Source: Streptomyces caniferus
GTDB taxonomy: Bacteria > Actinomycetota > Actinomycetes > Streptomycetales > Streptomycetaceae
Assembly (NCBI RefSeq): GCF_009811555.1
Contig: NZ_BLIN01000005.1
Coordinates: 1,311,501-1,375,500, forward strand
DNA: 64,000 nucleotides
Reading direction: 5' to 3'
Each line of letters opens with the position of its first letter. Within the stretch, counting starts at the first letter, position 1. The notes under the pieces were generated by a model. That model saw only the letters and a list, made by a program, of their open reading frames with translations. It ran no database searches and had not been told where the DNA came from. A program made the translations under genes and the position numbers. Shown one piece after another: positions 17,139-25,202 of the stretch.

Positions 17139-18131
17139 ATGGCCAAGACGGGACAGGACAACGCGGACTCGGGACTCGATCGCCTGCGCAGCGAACTCGG
17201 CGACTACGCCACGAAATGGGTGGGGAACCTGGCCGAGCGGGCCGGCGACAAATTGATGGATGTGACGGGCCAGCTCACCGATGTCGCCGAGAACGGCGGA
17301 TCGCTGTCCAAGGTCGCGGGAAATCTCCTCGGCGGCGACTCCCCCGTCAAGGCCGCCGTCAAGGGGACGGCGGAGAACGTCAAGGACACCGTGATGGACA
17401 AGGCCAAGGGCCTCTTCGGTGGCGGCAAGAAGCGAAAATCGGGAGACCAGAAGGTCACCAACATCATCGAGGTCCTCGACGTCGGTGTGCCCCTGCGCAC
17501 CGCCTACGACCACTGGACGCAGTACGAGAAGTTCAGCAGCTTCACCAAAGGTGTACGCAATGTGTCGCTGCACGACGAAACGACCAGTGACTGGAAGGCC
17601 AAGGTCGGCCCGTCCACCCGGGGATGGAAGGCGACCGTTCAGGAGCAAGTTCCCGACGAACGCATCATCTGGACCTCCGAGGGCGCCAAGGGATCGACCC
17701 GAGGTGCGGTCAGTTTTCACGAACTGGCGCCCAACCTGACCCGCATCGTGCTCGTCGTCGAGTACTACGCCTCGGGATTCTTCGAGAAGACCGGCAATGT
17801 CTGGCGGGTCCAGGGACGCCGGCTCCGGCTGGACTTCAAGCACTTCCAGCGCTACGTCACCCTCACCGATGAGGAGCCCGAGGGCTGGCGCGGGGAAATC
17901 CGCGACGGCGAGGTCGTGCGGACCCACGAAGAGGCCGTCGAGGAGGAAGAGGCCGAGGGCGAAGAGACCGAAGACGAAGAGGCCGAGGGCTACGAGGGCG
18001 AGGACGGCGAGGAGGAGTACGAGGACGAAGACGAAGAGGGCGAGGAGGACGAGGAAGAGCCCGAGGACGAGTACGAGGACGAGGACGAAGTCGGCGAGGA
18101 GGAGGAAGAAGAAGAGGAGGAAGAGGAATGA
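17139..18131 (+). CDS. GvpZ-like SRPBCC family protein with acidic tail
   Basis: A 330-residue protein. Residues 1-95 are an amphipathic region with a GNLLGGDSPVKAAVKG segment. Residues 100-240 form an SRPBCC (START-like) domain of the cyclase/dehydrase group (VTNIIEVLDVGVPLRTAYDHWTQ at its start; partly cited). Residues 265-330 are almost entirely Glu, Asp and Gly. Proteins of this build accompany GvpY in Streptomyces gas-vesicle loci. It begins 6 bp after the GvpY-like gene, and its stop overlaps the start of the Rieske gene by 4 bp, so the three are one transcription unit. The ligand, if any, is unknown. Confidence 0.82.
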   Translation: MAKTGQDNADSGLDRLRSELGDYATKWVGNLAERAGDKLMDVTGQLTDVAENGGSLSKVAGNLLGGDSPVKAAVKGTAENVKDTVMDKAKGLFGGGKKRKSGDQKVTNIIEVLDVGVPLRTAYDHWTQYEKFSSFTKGVRNVSLHDETTSDWKAKVGPSTRGWKATVQEQVPDERIIWTSEGAKGSTRGAVSFHELAPNLTRIVLVVEYYASGFFEKTGNVWRVQGRRLRLDFKHFQRYVTLTDEEPEGWRGEIRDGEVVRTHEEAVEEEEAEGEETEDEEAEGYEGEDGEEEYEDEDEEGEEDEEEPEDEYEDEDEVGEEEEEEEEEEE

Positions 18132-19057
18132 GAGCGGCGTCCTTCGCGGTTCTCGCATCTGGCAGCAGAAGTGCTGCAGGGGCCGCCGCCCGCGCCGGGG
18201 AGTCCCTGGTGACGTCCCTCGACGCGCTGGGCCGCTGGGAGAAGCTGGACGCGCTGACCGGCCCGGTACAGCGGGTGGTGCGCGGGCTGCCCCTGGGCCG
18301 CTACCGCGATGTGCTGCACGGTCTGCCCATCGGGCATCCGCTGCATCCGGCCCTGGTGCAAGTGCCCATGGGGGCCTGGCTGTCCGCCGCGGTGCTGGAC
18401 GTCGTCCCGGGGACCGGGCGCAGTGCCCGCCTCCTGGTGGGGGTGGGCGTCCTTGCGGCCGCACCGGCCGCGTGGGCCGGCTGGGTGGACTGGGCCGAGC
18501 AGCACGAGGACCAGATGCGTACGGGTCTGGTGCACGCGGCGTCGATCGCCGTGGCCGTCGGTCTCTACGCGCGCTCCTGGGTGCAGCGCGGCCGCGGCCG
18601 TACGGCGCGGGGCAAGGTGCTCGGGTTCGCGGGGCTGTGCGCGGCCGGGGCCGGCGGGATGATCGGCGGGCACCTCGCCTACCGGCAGGCGGCGGGCGCC
18701 AACAAGACGGAGCCGGTGCCGCATCTGCTGGACGACGGCTGGCACCCCGTCGGCAGGGTCGAGGACTTCCCCATCGGCGAGGCGGTGCGCCGGGAACTGG
18801 GCGAGGTCCCGCTCCTGGTGGTCCGCCGGCCGGGCGGGCACCTCCATGTCCTCGCCGGGCGGTGCAGCCACCTCTCGGGGCCACTGCCGGAGGGCACGAT
18901 CACCGACGGCTGTGTGGTGTGCCCCTGGCACGGCAGCGTCTTCCGGCTGTCGGACGGCGCGAACGTCCGCGGCCCGGCCACCGCTCCGCAGCCGACGTTC
19001 CAGGTGAGCGTGGACTATGAGGGCATCGTCCACGTACGGCTGCCCGGCGCCGGCTGA
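18128..19057 (+). CDS. Rieske [2Fe-2S] protein with N-terminal DUF2231 membrane domain
   Basis: A 309-residue membrane-anchored redox protein. Residues 60-180 form a DUF2231-like unit of about four hydrophobic segments with the pattern HPLHPALVQVPMGAW. Residues 205-305 are a Rieske domain with CSHLSG and CPWHGS supplying the two Cys and two His ligands of the cluster. Start and previous stop overlap as ATGA, and the Glu-codon-rich end of the GvpZ-like gene (GGAGGAAGAGGA) serves as ribosome-binding site, so translation is coupled. Its electron partner is not evident. The coupling to gas-vesicle genes is notable, since no redox role in gas vesicles is known to me. Confidence 0.88.
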   Translation: MRAASFAVLASGSRSAAGAAARAGESLVTSLDALGRWEKLDALTGPVQRVVRGLPLGRYRDVLHGLPIGHPLHPALVQVPMGAWLSAAVLDVVPGTGRSARLLVGVGVLAAAPAAWAGWVDWAEQHEDQMRTGLVHAASIAVAVGLYARSWVQRGRGRTARGKVLGFAGLCAAGAGGMIGGHLAYRQAAGANKTEPVPHLLDDGWHPVGRVEDFPIGEAVRRELGEVPLLVVRRPGGHLHVLAGRCSHLSGPLPEGTITDGCVVCPWHGSVFRLSDGANVRGPATAPQPTFQVSVDYEGIVHVRLPGAG

Positions 19058-19074
19058 CTCCTTCGCGGTTTCGG

Positions 19075-19401
19075 TCAGCGGCCGAGGGCGCGGCGCAGCT
19101 CCTGCTTGTTCATCGAGGAACGGCCGTCGACACCGCGCCTCCTCGCCTCCTCGTACAGCTGGTCCTTGGTGGGCCCCTGGGCGCCGCTGTGGGAGCGTTC
19201 GCCGCCCCGCTGCGGGGCGGACTTCCGGTCCTGGGTGGAGACCTTGCTCGCGGTGCGCGATTCGCCCGCGCGCGCCCGCTCCTTGTTCACGGTCCGTGCG
19301 GCGATCTCCTTGGCCCGCTTCGTGGACGCGCCCCGTTCCTCGGCGCCCTCCTTGATGTGCTCGTACTGGCGCTCGCGCTTCTTGCTCGAACCGGCAGGCA
19401 T
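19075..19401 (-). CDS. Small basic protein with C-terminal Rho-N-like motif
   Basis: A 108-residue, strongly charged protein. The first 75 residues are a Lys/Arg/Glu-rich helical stretch. The last 30 (TKDQLYEEARRRGVDGRSSMNKQELRRALGR, cited in part) resemble the SAP/Rho N-terminal helix-extended-helix that binds nucleic acid. Streptomyces relatives are often labelled plasmid stabilisation protein without experimental support. GGAGG lies 5 nt before the ATG. It is convergent with the Rieske gene (17 bp apart) and has no operon partner. Confidence 0.82.
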   Translation of the reverse strand: MPAGSSKKRERQYEHIKEGAEERGASTKRAKEIAARTVNKERARAGESRTASKVSTQDRKSAPQRGGERSHSGAQGPTKDQLYEEARRRGVDGRSSMNKQELRRALGR

Positions 19402-19780
19402 GCTGTCCTCCTCGACCTGGGCAGGTGGCTCCGGCGCACCGGGCGGCGGCGCGGTGCGGTCGTCGTACTGTGTACGGCACCTTCCACTTCAGCCCGGATG
19501 GCCGCATCGCGCTACTCGGCGCGTCCGGCGGCACGGGGCCGCCCGACTGGCCGAACGCCCCTGCACGGGAGCCGCCCGGCGCCTGCGGGTGCTCCGGCCC
19601 TTGACTGCCCCGGAATCCTGCCGGGGCAGCGGGCGAACGCCCAGCTCAGCGGCTCGTGGACGGGACACGCCGGACTCCGCCGCCCGCTAGCGTCGAAATC
19701 GGCGGGCGATCGGCGCCGCACGGCGTCCCGTGGGACCGCGCCCCGTCCGCGCCGACCGGCGCCCAAGGAAAGGGATCGTC

Positions 19781-20749
19781 ATGCGCGTGCTCCGGGCCGC
19801 TCCCTCGATCGAAGGGCTCACCGCCGTCGTCACCGGCGGCTCGCGGGGGCTCGGGCTGCTGCTGGCCCGCCAACTGCTGCGGCGCGGCTGCGATGTCGTG
19901 CTGCTGGCCCGGAGCGAGGCCGAACTCGGCAGGGCCGTCACCCGACTGGCCCAGTGGCGCGGCGGCACGGTGCGCGGTGTGGTGTGCGATGTACGGGACC
20001 GAGCCGCGGTGCACGACCGCCTCACGGAGATCGCCCGGGACCACGACGGGCTGGACATCGTCATCGCCAACGCCGGCATCATCCAGGTCGGCCCGGCGGA
20101 CGCGCTGGGCCCCGACGGGTTCCAGGACGCCATGGACTCCGTCTTCAACGGGGCCCTGAACACCGCGCTCGCCGCGCTCCCGCACCTCCGGCGCAGCCCG
20201 GCCGGCGGCCGGCTGGCCCTCATCGGGTCCGTCGGGGGGCTGCTCGCGGTGCCGCATCTGCTGCCGTACTCCTGCGCCAAGTCGGCGGTGGCGGCGCTGG
20301 CCGAAGGGCTGCACGCGGAGGAGGGCGCGCACGGCGTCTCCGTGACGGCGGTCCACCCCGGTCTGATGCGCACCGGGTCGCACCTCCATGCCCTCTTCGG
20401 CGGGGACCGGCGCCGGGAGTACGCCTGGTTCTCGGCGCTGGCCGGAGCCCCGGTGCTGTCCATGAGCGCCGAGCGGGCCGCCGAGCGGATCGTCTCCGCT
20501 GTGCAACGGCGGCGCCCGCGCATCGTGCTGACGCCGGCCGCCAGGCTCGGCGCCAGGGCCCACGGGCTGGCACCGGTGACCACCACCCGGCTGACGTCGG
20601 CGCTCGCGCGGGTGCTGCCCCGCGACGGGGCCCGTGGGACCGTCGACGGCTCCACGGTCGCGGCAGGGGAGCAGCCGCCGGCCCGGCGGCTGCGCAGTGT
20701 GCTCGGCGCGCTCAACGAGCGGGCGGCCGACCGCTTCAACCAGCGCTGA
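19781..20749 (+). CDS. SDR family oxidoreductase, extended C-terminus
   Basis: A 322-residue short-chain dehydrogenase. TGGSRGLG (cofactor), NAG, the Ser of LIGSVGG and YSCAKSA (catalytic Tyr and Lys) are present. After the core (to about residue 235) it has the extension of about 80 residues seen in the DltE/SadH-like group that acts on lipid or steroid-like substrates. The ATG at 19781 follows AAGGAAAGGG by about 6 nt. A TAGCGT hexamer at 19688 may be its -10. It is convergent with the end of the gvp operon, 7 bp apart. A link to gas vesicles is not implied. Confidence 0.88.
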   Translation: MRVLRAAPSIEGLTAVVTGGSRGLGLLLARQLLRRGCDVVLLARSEAELGRAVTRLAQWRGGTVRGVVCDVRDRAAVHDRLTEIARDHDGLDIVIANAGIIQVGPADALGPDGFQDAMDSVFNGALNTALAALPHLRRSPAGGRLALIGSVGGLLAVPHLLPYSCAKSAVAALAEGLHAEEGAHGVSVTAVHPGLMRTGSHLHALFGGDRRREYAWFSALAGAPVLSMSAERAAERIVSAVQRRRPRIVLTPAARLGARAHGLAPVTTTRLTSALARVLPRDGARGTVDGSTVAAGEQPPARRLRSVLGALNERAADRFNQR

Positions 20750-20756
20750 GGGCGCG

Positions 20757-20930
20757 TCAGTGCCGGAAGGTGTCCCGCCCCTTCTCCACCGCCTGCTTCA
20801 TGCGCCCCACGGCCTGTTCCGCCCTGCCTCTTCGTTGCATGCTCTTGTTGCCGAGGGCCTTGCCGGTCGTCTCCTTGGCCATTCCCTCGACGATGTGGCC
20901 GATGTTCCTGGTCTTCTTCCCGATGCCCAT
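20757..20930 (-). CDS. CsbD-like small stress protein
   Basis: A 57-residue basic protein. The pattern KETTGKALGNKSMQRRGRAEQAVGRMKQAV (partly cited) matches the repeated helix of the CsbD family, a general stress group of unknown mechanism. A longer start at 20951 overlaps the gvpK stop, but AAGGAG lies 6 nt before the ATG at 20930, which I prefer. It is the last gene of the gas-vesicle operon and probably cotranscribed with it. Confidence 0.8.
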   Translation of the reverse strand: MGIGKKTRNIGHIVEGMAKETTGKALGNKSMQRRGRAEQAVGRMKQAVEKGRDTFRH

Positions 20931-20947
20931 GGCGTGCTCCTTCGGGG

Positions 20948-21355
20948 TCATTCGGCGGGTGGCAGCAGCGTCCCGAGCGGCCCGAGATCCAGGTTCAGAT
21001 CCTGCATCGCCAGGTCGTAGCGGGCGCAGAGTTCGACCATCCGGTCGTGGAGAATCATCAGCGTCGCTCCCAGGCGCTCCTCCTGTTCCTCGGTGAGGTC
21101 TCCGGCTTCGACCCGTTGCAGGGCCTGCCGCTCCATCAGCTGGCGCAGCAGCTCGACCAGGGTGAGGACGAGCTTGATCAGGTCCCGCTCGACCGTGTCG
21201 GGGTCGGTGCGGACCCGGTGGGCCGGCCGCGGCGTTCCCGGTCCGGCCGGGGGCCGGACGTCCTGCGGTGTCGTGGGCAGCAGCCGGAAGGCGCGGGCCG
21301 CCGCATCGGCGACATCGTCGAAGCGGGTGCCGGGCCGGCGGTCATCGGCGGTCAT
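20948..21355 (-). CDS. gvpK: Gas vesicle protein GvpK
   Basis: A 135-residue gas-vesicle protein. The conserved core (VERDLIKLVLTLVELLRQLMERQALQRVE, cited in part) and the end EERLGATLMILHDRMVELC..LNLDLGPLGTLL are characteristic of GvpK, an accessory protein needed for vesicle assembly in several organisms. The N-terminal 45 residues are variable and Pro-rich. It overlaps gvpS upstream by 14 bp, showing translational coupling. It is the last canonical gvp gene in the operon. Confidence 0.93.
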   Translation of the reverse strand: MTADDRRPGTRFDDVADAAARAFRLLPTTPQDVRPPAGPGTPRPAHRVRTDPDTVERDLIKLVLTLVELLRQLMERQALQRVEAGDLTEEQEERLGATLMILHDRMVELCARYDLAMQDLNLDLGPLGTLLPPAE

Positions 21356-21593
21356 CGTCGTCCTGTACCAGGGGTGCGGTGGCGCGCCACGGGGACGGGT
21401 TCTGTTCGCTGATGGAGACGATCAGCGCGCGCAGCGAAATGCGGACGAGGTCGATGTCGGCGATGGAGAGGACGATGTCCCCGGTGAGGACGACGCCTCC
21501 GCTGAGCAACCGGTCCAGCAGGTCGATCAGTGCGATCTGCCGGTCCGGCAGTGGTTCGTCCGCCCTTGCCGGCGGCCCGCCCGCCGCCCTCAC
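21342..21593 (-). CDS. gvpS: GvpA-family gas vesicle protein (GvpS position)
   Basis: An 83-residue protein of the GvpA/GvpJ/GvpM family. IALIDLLDRLLSGGVVLTGDIVLSIADIDLVRISL is the amphipathic family core (partly cited). It is shorter than GvpA and GvpJ here and lacks their charged tails. Its place between gvpL and gvpK matches the actinomycete order gvpJ-L-S-K, which is why I use the name GvpS. It overlaps gvpL by 4 bp and gvpK by 14 bp. Confidence 0.88.
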   Translation of the reverse strand: MRAAGGPPARADEPLPDRQIALIDLLDRLLSGGVVLTGDIVLSIADIDLVRISLRALIVSISEQNPSPWRATAPLVQDDDDRR

Positions 21594-22405
21594 GGAGCGG
21601 CTCGCTTCAGCGGGGCGGCTTCGGGGGGCGTGGCGAAGGAGTACGGGGCCCAGGGCCCGGTGACCTCGACGCGCACGCCGGACAGCCCTTCGCCGGCCCG
21701 CAGGACGTCGGCGCGGAAGCTCTCGCCGTGCTCCAGCGGGACGAGATAGGCGTCGTTGATGACGTTCTCCCCCGGGCCGCGGGCGAGTTCGCCCTGCTGC
21801 ACCCGGTGCTGGACCCGGTCGACGGCATGGCCGCGGGCCGCTTCCTCGACGCGGTGGGCGATCTGTTCGGCGCCGCGGTAGGCGTCTTCACGGGCGTGCC
21901 GCTGCGCCTTGCGGTGGCTGAGGTAGGCCCGTCCGGGACTCAGGTCCGCGTCCGCGGGCGGCGCCGCCGGCCGGTCGGTGGCAGCGGGCGCCTCGACATA
22001 GATCTTGACGCCCCACTCGGTGTGCGCGGCGAGGTCGGACAGCCGCTCGGCGAACGCCTCCTGACGGGCGTCGAGCATCTGCCGCACCCGCTCGTCGTCG
22101 AGGTAGACGGTCGCCAGCCGGAGCGGCAGGACGGTCGTCCGGCCGGCCAGCGCCTCGATCACCCGGTGGTGGGCGCGCGCCACCGACTCCAGCCAGTCCA
22201 GGTCCTCCAAGTGCGCGCGCAGTGCGCTCTCCTCGAAGTCCGGCTCGGGCACCGGGCTCACCGCGACCACCACCTCACGGCGGTGCGGCGCGCGGACCAG
22301 GTGCACCGGCCCGTCGGCGACTCCCGGCAGTCCGGCCAGCACCTCCTCCAGCGAGCCGTCGGCGTCCTGCGCGACGGCGTAGGCGTAGGTGACGGCCTCG
22401 GTCAT
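21590..22405 (-). CDS. gvpL: Gas vesicle protein GvpL (GvpL/GvpF family)
   Basis: A 271-residue member of the GvpF/GvpL family, which interacts with GvpA during assembly. Visible features are the N-terminal AYAVA strand, HHRVIEALAGRTTVLPLRLATVY (partly cited) around residues 80-100, the helical middle, and a C-terminal VEVTGPWAPYSFA, the ferredoxin-like fold end shared by both paralogues in this locus. Start and stop overlap neighbours by 4 bp on both sides. It differs from gvpF by an Ala-rich insertion around residue 150. Confidence 0.92.
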   Translation of the reverse strand: MTEAVTYAYAVAQDADGSLEEVLAGLPGVADGPVHLVRAPHRREVVVAVSPVPEPDFEESALRAHLEDLDWLESVARAHHRVIEALAGRTTVLPLRLATVYLDDERVRQMLDARQEAFAERLSDLAAHTEWGVKIYVEAPAATDRPAAPPADADLSPGRAYLSHRKAQRHAREDAYRGAEQIAHRVEEAARGHAVDRVQHRVQQGELARGPGENVINDAYLVPLEHGESFRADVLRAGEGLSGVRVEVTGPWAPYSFATPPEAAPLKRAAP

Positions 22406-22944
22406 GATTCGTCCCGCCGCTTGCTACGGGGGCTCGGCGCGGCCCGTTTGGTGCGCGGAGTGCGTGAGGTGCGCGAGGTGCGCGAAGGACGGCGGGAGGC
22501 GGCAGGACGGCTCTCCTCCTCGTACTCGGCCTCGCCCTCCTCCTGGTCTTCGTCCTCTCCCTCTTCCTCTTCCTCGTCCTCTTCGGCCGAGGGCAGCTCG
22601 TCGCCCTCGCGCAGGGCCTCGATCTCGGCGCGCAGCCGCTTGTTCTCCTCGGCGAGCGAGTGGTAGCCGTCGGAGGCGCGGGACGACAGCGAAGGATCGT
22701 GCTCCCACCAGTCGATGCCCATCTCCTTGGCCTTGTCCACCGAGGCGACCAGCAGGCGCAGCTTGATGGTGAGCAGTTCGATGTCCAGCAGGTTGATCTG
22801 GATGTCGCCCGCGATGACGATGCCCTTGTCCAGCACCCGTTCCAGGATGTCGGCGAGGTTGGCGGAGGAGCCCTGCCCGCCGTACGGGCCGGCCCTGGAG
22901 GGGTAGTCGCCCATCCTCCTCGCGACGGGTTCGTTCACGGCCAC
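22402..22944 (-). CDS. gvpJ: Gas vesicle protein GvpJ with acidic and basic tail
   Basis: A 180-residue GvpA-family protein. Residues 25-85 hold the core LADILERVLDKGIVIAGDIQINLLDIELLTIKLRLLVAS (partly cited). WWEHDPSLS and a coiled-coil-like ENKRLRAEIEAL follow, then about 25 mostly acidic residues and a Ser/Arg/Thr-rich basic end. Small tip proteins of this family nucleate vesicles in other systems. The alternation of an acidic and a basic block is the same design as in the GvpY-like protein 5 kb away. It starts 78 bp after gvpG and overlaps gvpL by 4 bp. Confidence 0.92.
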   Translation of the reverse strand: MAVNEPVARRMGDYPSRAGPYGGQGSSANLADILERVLDKGIVIAGDIQINLLDIELLTIKLRLLVASVDKAKEMGIDWWEHDPSLSSRASDGYHSLAEENKRLRAEIEALREGDELPSAEEDEEEEEGEDEDQEEGEAEYEEESRPAASRRPSRTSRTSRTPRTKRAAPSPRSKRRDES

Positions 22945-23022
22945 TGCACCTCCCTTCCCTGGTGTCCCGGCAGCGCGACGCGGGCGCGGGGCAGTGCTGC
23001 GCCGCCGCGCCGGGCGCCGCGG

Positions 23023-23274
23023 TCAGGTGCCGGTGCCCTGGGCATGCGCCCTGATCTCGTCCAGCTTGTCCAGCAGTTCGTCCTCGCGCCGGTCGAACGT
23101 CTCCTCGTCGATGTCACCCGCCAGCAGCGCCCGTTCCAGCTCGGCGAGCTCCCGCTCGACGGGTTCGGGGTCGTAGTACTCGTTCTCCGCTGCCTCCAGG
23201 GCGCGTTCCATGACCCAGGCCACGCCGCGCACCGGCGCCAGGGGAAGGGTGGCGAGTTGACTCAGCAGGCCCAT
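23023..23274 (-). CDS. gvpG: Gas vesicle protein GvpG
   Basis: An 83-residue protein. MGLLSQLATLPLAPVRGVAWV at the start (partly cited) and the acidic helical remainder with ERELAELERALLAGDIDEETF are characteristic of GvpG, an accessory protein that complexes with other minor Gvps. It begins 9 bp after gvpF and forms part of the same operon. Length and composition are usual for the family. Confidence 0.93.
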   Translation of the reverse strand: MGLLSQLATLPLAPVRGVAWVMERALEAAENEYYDPEPVERELAELERALLAGDIDEETFDRREDELLDKLDEIRAHAQGTGT

Positions 23275-23283
23275 GAGAACTCC

Positions 23284-23997
23284 CTAGACGAAGCTGTACG
23301 CGGGCAGAGGACCGAGCAGCCGGAGGTCGAAGTCCTCGCCCAGTTCCTTGGCGAGGTCCTGCTCCGCGCCGAGGAAGCTCTTCTCGTTGTCCCGCTCCAC
23401 CAGGAAGGACACGCTCAGGAAGTCGTTCCCGGTGGGCTGCGACGTACGGTCCTCCCGGGCGAACCCGCGCAGTCCGTCGAGGACTTGGGCGGCGAGCCGG
23501 TCCTGGCGGGCCTGTACTTCCTGGGAGACCATCTCGCCGAGGGCGAGCGGAAGGTCGGGGCCGCCGGTGCCGCTTCTGATCTGTTCGTTGAGCGCGCGGG
23601 CCTCGTCCGACTCCTGGAGGATCTGCCGCAGCATCGCCTCCTCCTCCTGCGCGGCCTTCAGGTGGTATTCGGCGCACCCCTCCAGCACCCCCAGCCGCTC
23701 GGTGTACTCCTCCACCCGCTCCTTCAGGACGGCCCGTACGGCCTCGTCGTCGGTGGTCGTGAAGCCGAACTGCAGGGGCAGCACGGTGCCGTCGGCCATC
23801 AGCCGTTCCTGGACGGCCTGGTGGGCGGAGAGGTCCCGGCGTTTGGGACGCAACTCCTCGGGCGCGTCGCTGACGACGGCGAACAGCTCCTTGGTCCCCA
23901 CCGTCCGCAGCGTGGACGGCGGGTCTCCCACACCGTGCAGATCGTCCAGATTCTTCGGATGGGTGGACGCGACGATGGAGTAGACGTAGACGGACAT
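23284..23997 (-). CDS. gvpF: Gas vesicle protein GvpF (GvpL/GvpF family)
   Basis: A 237-residue GvpF/GvpL protein, a GvpA-binding assembly factor. It begins MSVYVYSIVAS, has HQAVQERLMADGTVLPLQFGF (partly cited) near residues 58-78, a charged coiled-coil middle, and ends LRLLGPLPAYSFV. The last codons of gvpA contain its ribosome-binding site (AAAGGAG, about 7 nt before the ATG), so the two are coupled. Confidence 0.93.
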   Translation of the reverse strand: MSVYVYSIVASTHPKNLDDLHGVGDPPSTLRTVGTKELFAVVSDAPEELRPKRRDLSAHQAVQERLMADGTVLPLQFGFTTTDDEAVRAVLKERVEEYTERLGVLEGCAEYHLKAAQEEEAMLRQILQESDEARALNEQIRSGTGGPDLPLALGEMVSQEVQARQDRLAAQVLDGLRGFAREDRTSQPTGNDFLSVSFLVERDNEKSFLGAEQDLAKELGEDFDLRLLGPLPAYSFV

Positions 23998-24000
23998 CGC

Positions 24001-24450
24001 TCACTCCTTTCGGCGCCGGGCCGGCCGGCGAGCCGGGCGCTCACGGCGCTCGGCGGGCTCCTTCTGCTTCTCCTCGCGCTCCTCGTCCCCGTCGCCCCTC
24101 AGGGCGTCGGTCACCGCTTCCGCGGCCCCGGACAGGGCGCCTTTGGCCTTGCCGTGCGAACCGCCTTCGGTGACCTCGCCGACGAGGTCGGTCAGCTGAG
24201 AGGGCGCCTTGCGCCCCTCTTCCAGGTCGAGGCGGTTGCAGGCCTCGGCGAAGCGCAGGTAGGTGTCGACGCTCGCCACGACGATGCGGGCATCGATCTT
24301 GAGGATTTCGATACCCACCAACGAAACGCGCACGAACACATCGATGACCAGACCGCGGTCCAGGATCAGATCGAGGATGTCGTAGAGATTGCCGGAGCCC
24401 CCTCCGCCGCCGGTGGCGACGGGTCCTCCGCCTTGCGGCACCACAGTCAC
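24001..24450 (-). CDS. gvpA: Gas vesicle structural protein GvpA with long C-terminal extension
   Basis: A 149-residue protein. Residues 20-75 are the GvpA core that builds the ribs of the vesicle wall ([25 protein letters not shown] and [24 protein letters not shown], both partly cited). The core is followed by about 70 further residues: a hinge, a [17 protein letters not shown] helix and a mixed-charge Arg/Glu tail. Classical GvpA is about 70 residues, so this is an actinomycete long form, and no short copy exists in the window. The GTG at 24450 follows AAGGGAGG by 4 nt and is preferred over the ATG at 24465, which lies inside that site. Confidence 0.92.
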   Translation of the reverse strand: MTVVPQGGGPVATGGGGGSGNLYDILDLILDRGLVIDVFVRVSLVGIEILKIDARIVVASVDTYLRFAEACNRLDLEEGRKAPSQLTDLVGEVTEGGSHGKAKGALSGAAEAVTDALRGDGDEEREEKQKEPAERRERPARRPARRRKE

Positions 24451-24535
24451 GGTGCCTCCCTTCACCGGCTCACCCCGGTTCGAGCGGAGTGGCCGTGTCG
24501 TTCGCCTGGCGAACGGTCTGCCGCGAGACCCGGGT

Positions 24536-24934
24536 CTAACGCCGGTCGATCTGGCCTCGGGTGTAGCGGCGGGTGCGCTCGTAAGCCACCAGTTCGCCCT
24601 CCTTGTCCAGTACCACCCGGTAGGTCGCCATCACGCTGGTGGTCCCGGGGACACGTTCCAGCTCCAGGACTTCCACGTCCGCCTGCCAGCCGTCCTCCGT
24701 CGGCTTCACCGAGGAGACGGACTCGGGCGCCCGACCCAGCAACTCCTTGAGCTGCTCGGCCGCGTACCGCATCGCACGCGGCGCGGAAACGCGGCGGGCC
24801 GTGCGCTCCGATTCGCTTTCGCTCTCGCGGCTGCCGGCCCGAACGCTGCTGGTCTTCTTGGCGGTCTTCCTGGCGGTCTTCTTACTGGACGGGCGCCGGA
24901 CTTCTCCGGACTCGCCCTCTTCGTCTGCGGCCAT
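24536..24934 (-). CDS. gvpO: Gas vesicle protein GvpO
   Basis: A 132-residue protein. Residues 50-130 carry the GvpO domain ([23 protein letters not shown], then [15 protein letters not shown] and [24 protein letters not shown]; all partly cited). The N-terminal 45 residues are Lys/Ser/Glu-rich. GvpO is an accessory protein required for gas vesicles in haloarchaea and always first in the Streptomyces operon. GGAGAGG lies about 4 nt before the ATG. It is the promoter-proximal gene of the leftward operon gvpO-A-F-G-J-L-S-K plus the CsbD-like gene. Confidence 0.92.
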   Translation of the reverse strand: MAADEEGESGEVRRPSSKKTARKTAKKTSSVRAGSRESESESERTARRVSAPRAMRYAAEQLKELLGRAPESVSSVKPTEDGWQADVEVLELERVPGTTSVMATYRVVLDKEGELVAYERTRRYTRGQIDRR

Positions 24935-25202
24935 GTTCCCTCTCCGGAATCGGAGGCGACATGCTGCCCACGTCCCTGTGAGGAGACGCCATTACATGAT
25001 ATACGGTCTGAGCTCATCGCATCTCGGGCTGGTCAGGGCGTTACCGGGAGGTATCGGAACGGTCCGGCAACGCGTGCCGGTGCCCGGTCGGCGGCGTAAC
25101 GTCGGCACTGTCCTGGGAGAGACGTCAGGACGGTCTCGGCACGGGGAGAATTGGCACGCCGGAGTGAGTCCCGATGGCACGACAGCTGTGTGAAGGTGTG
25201 CG

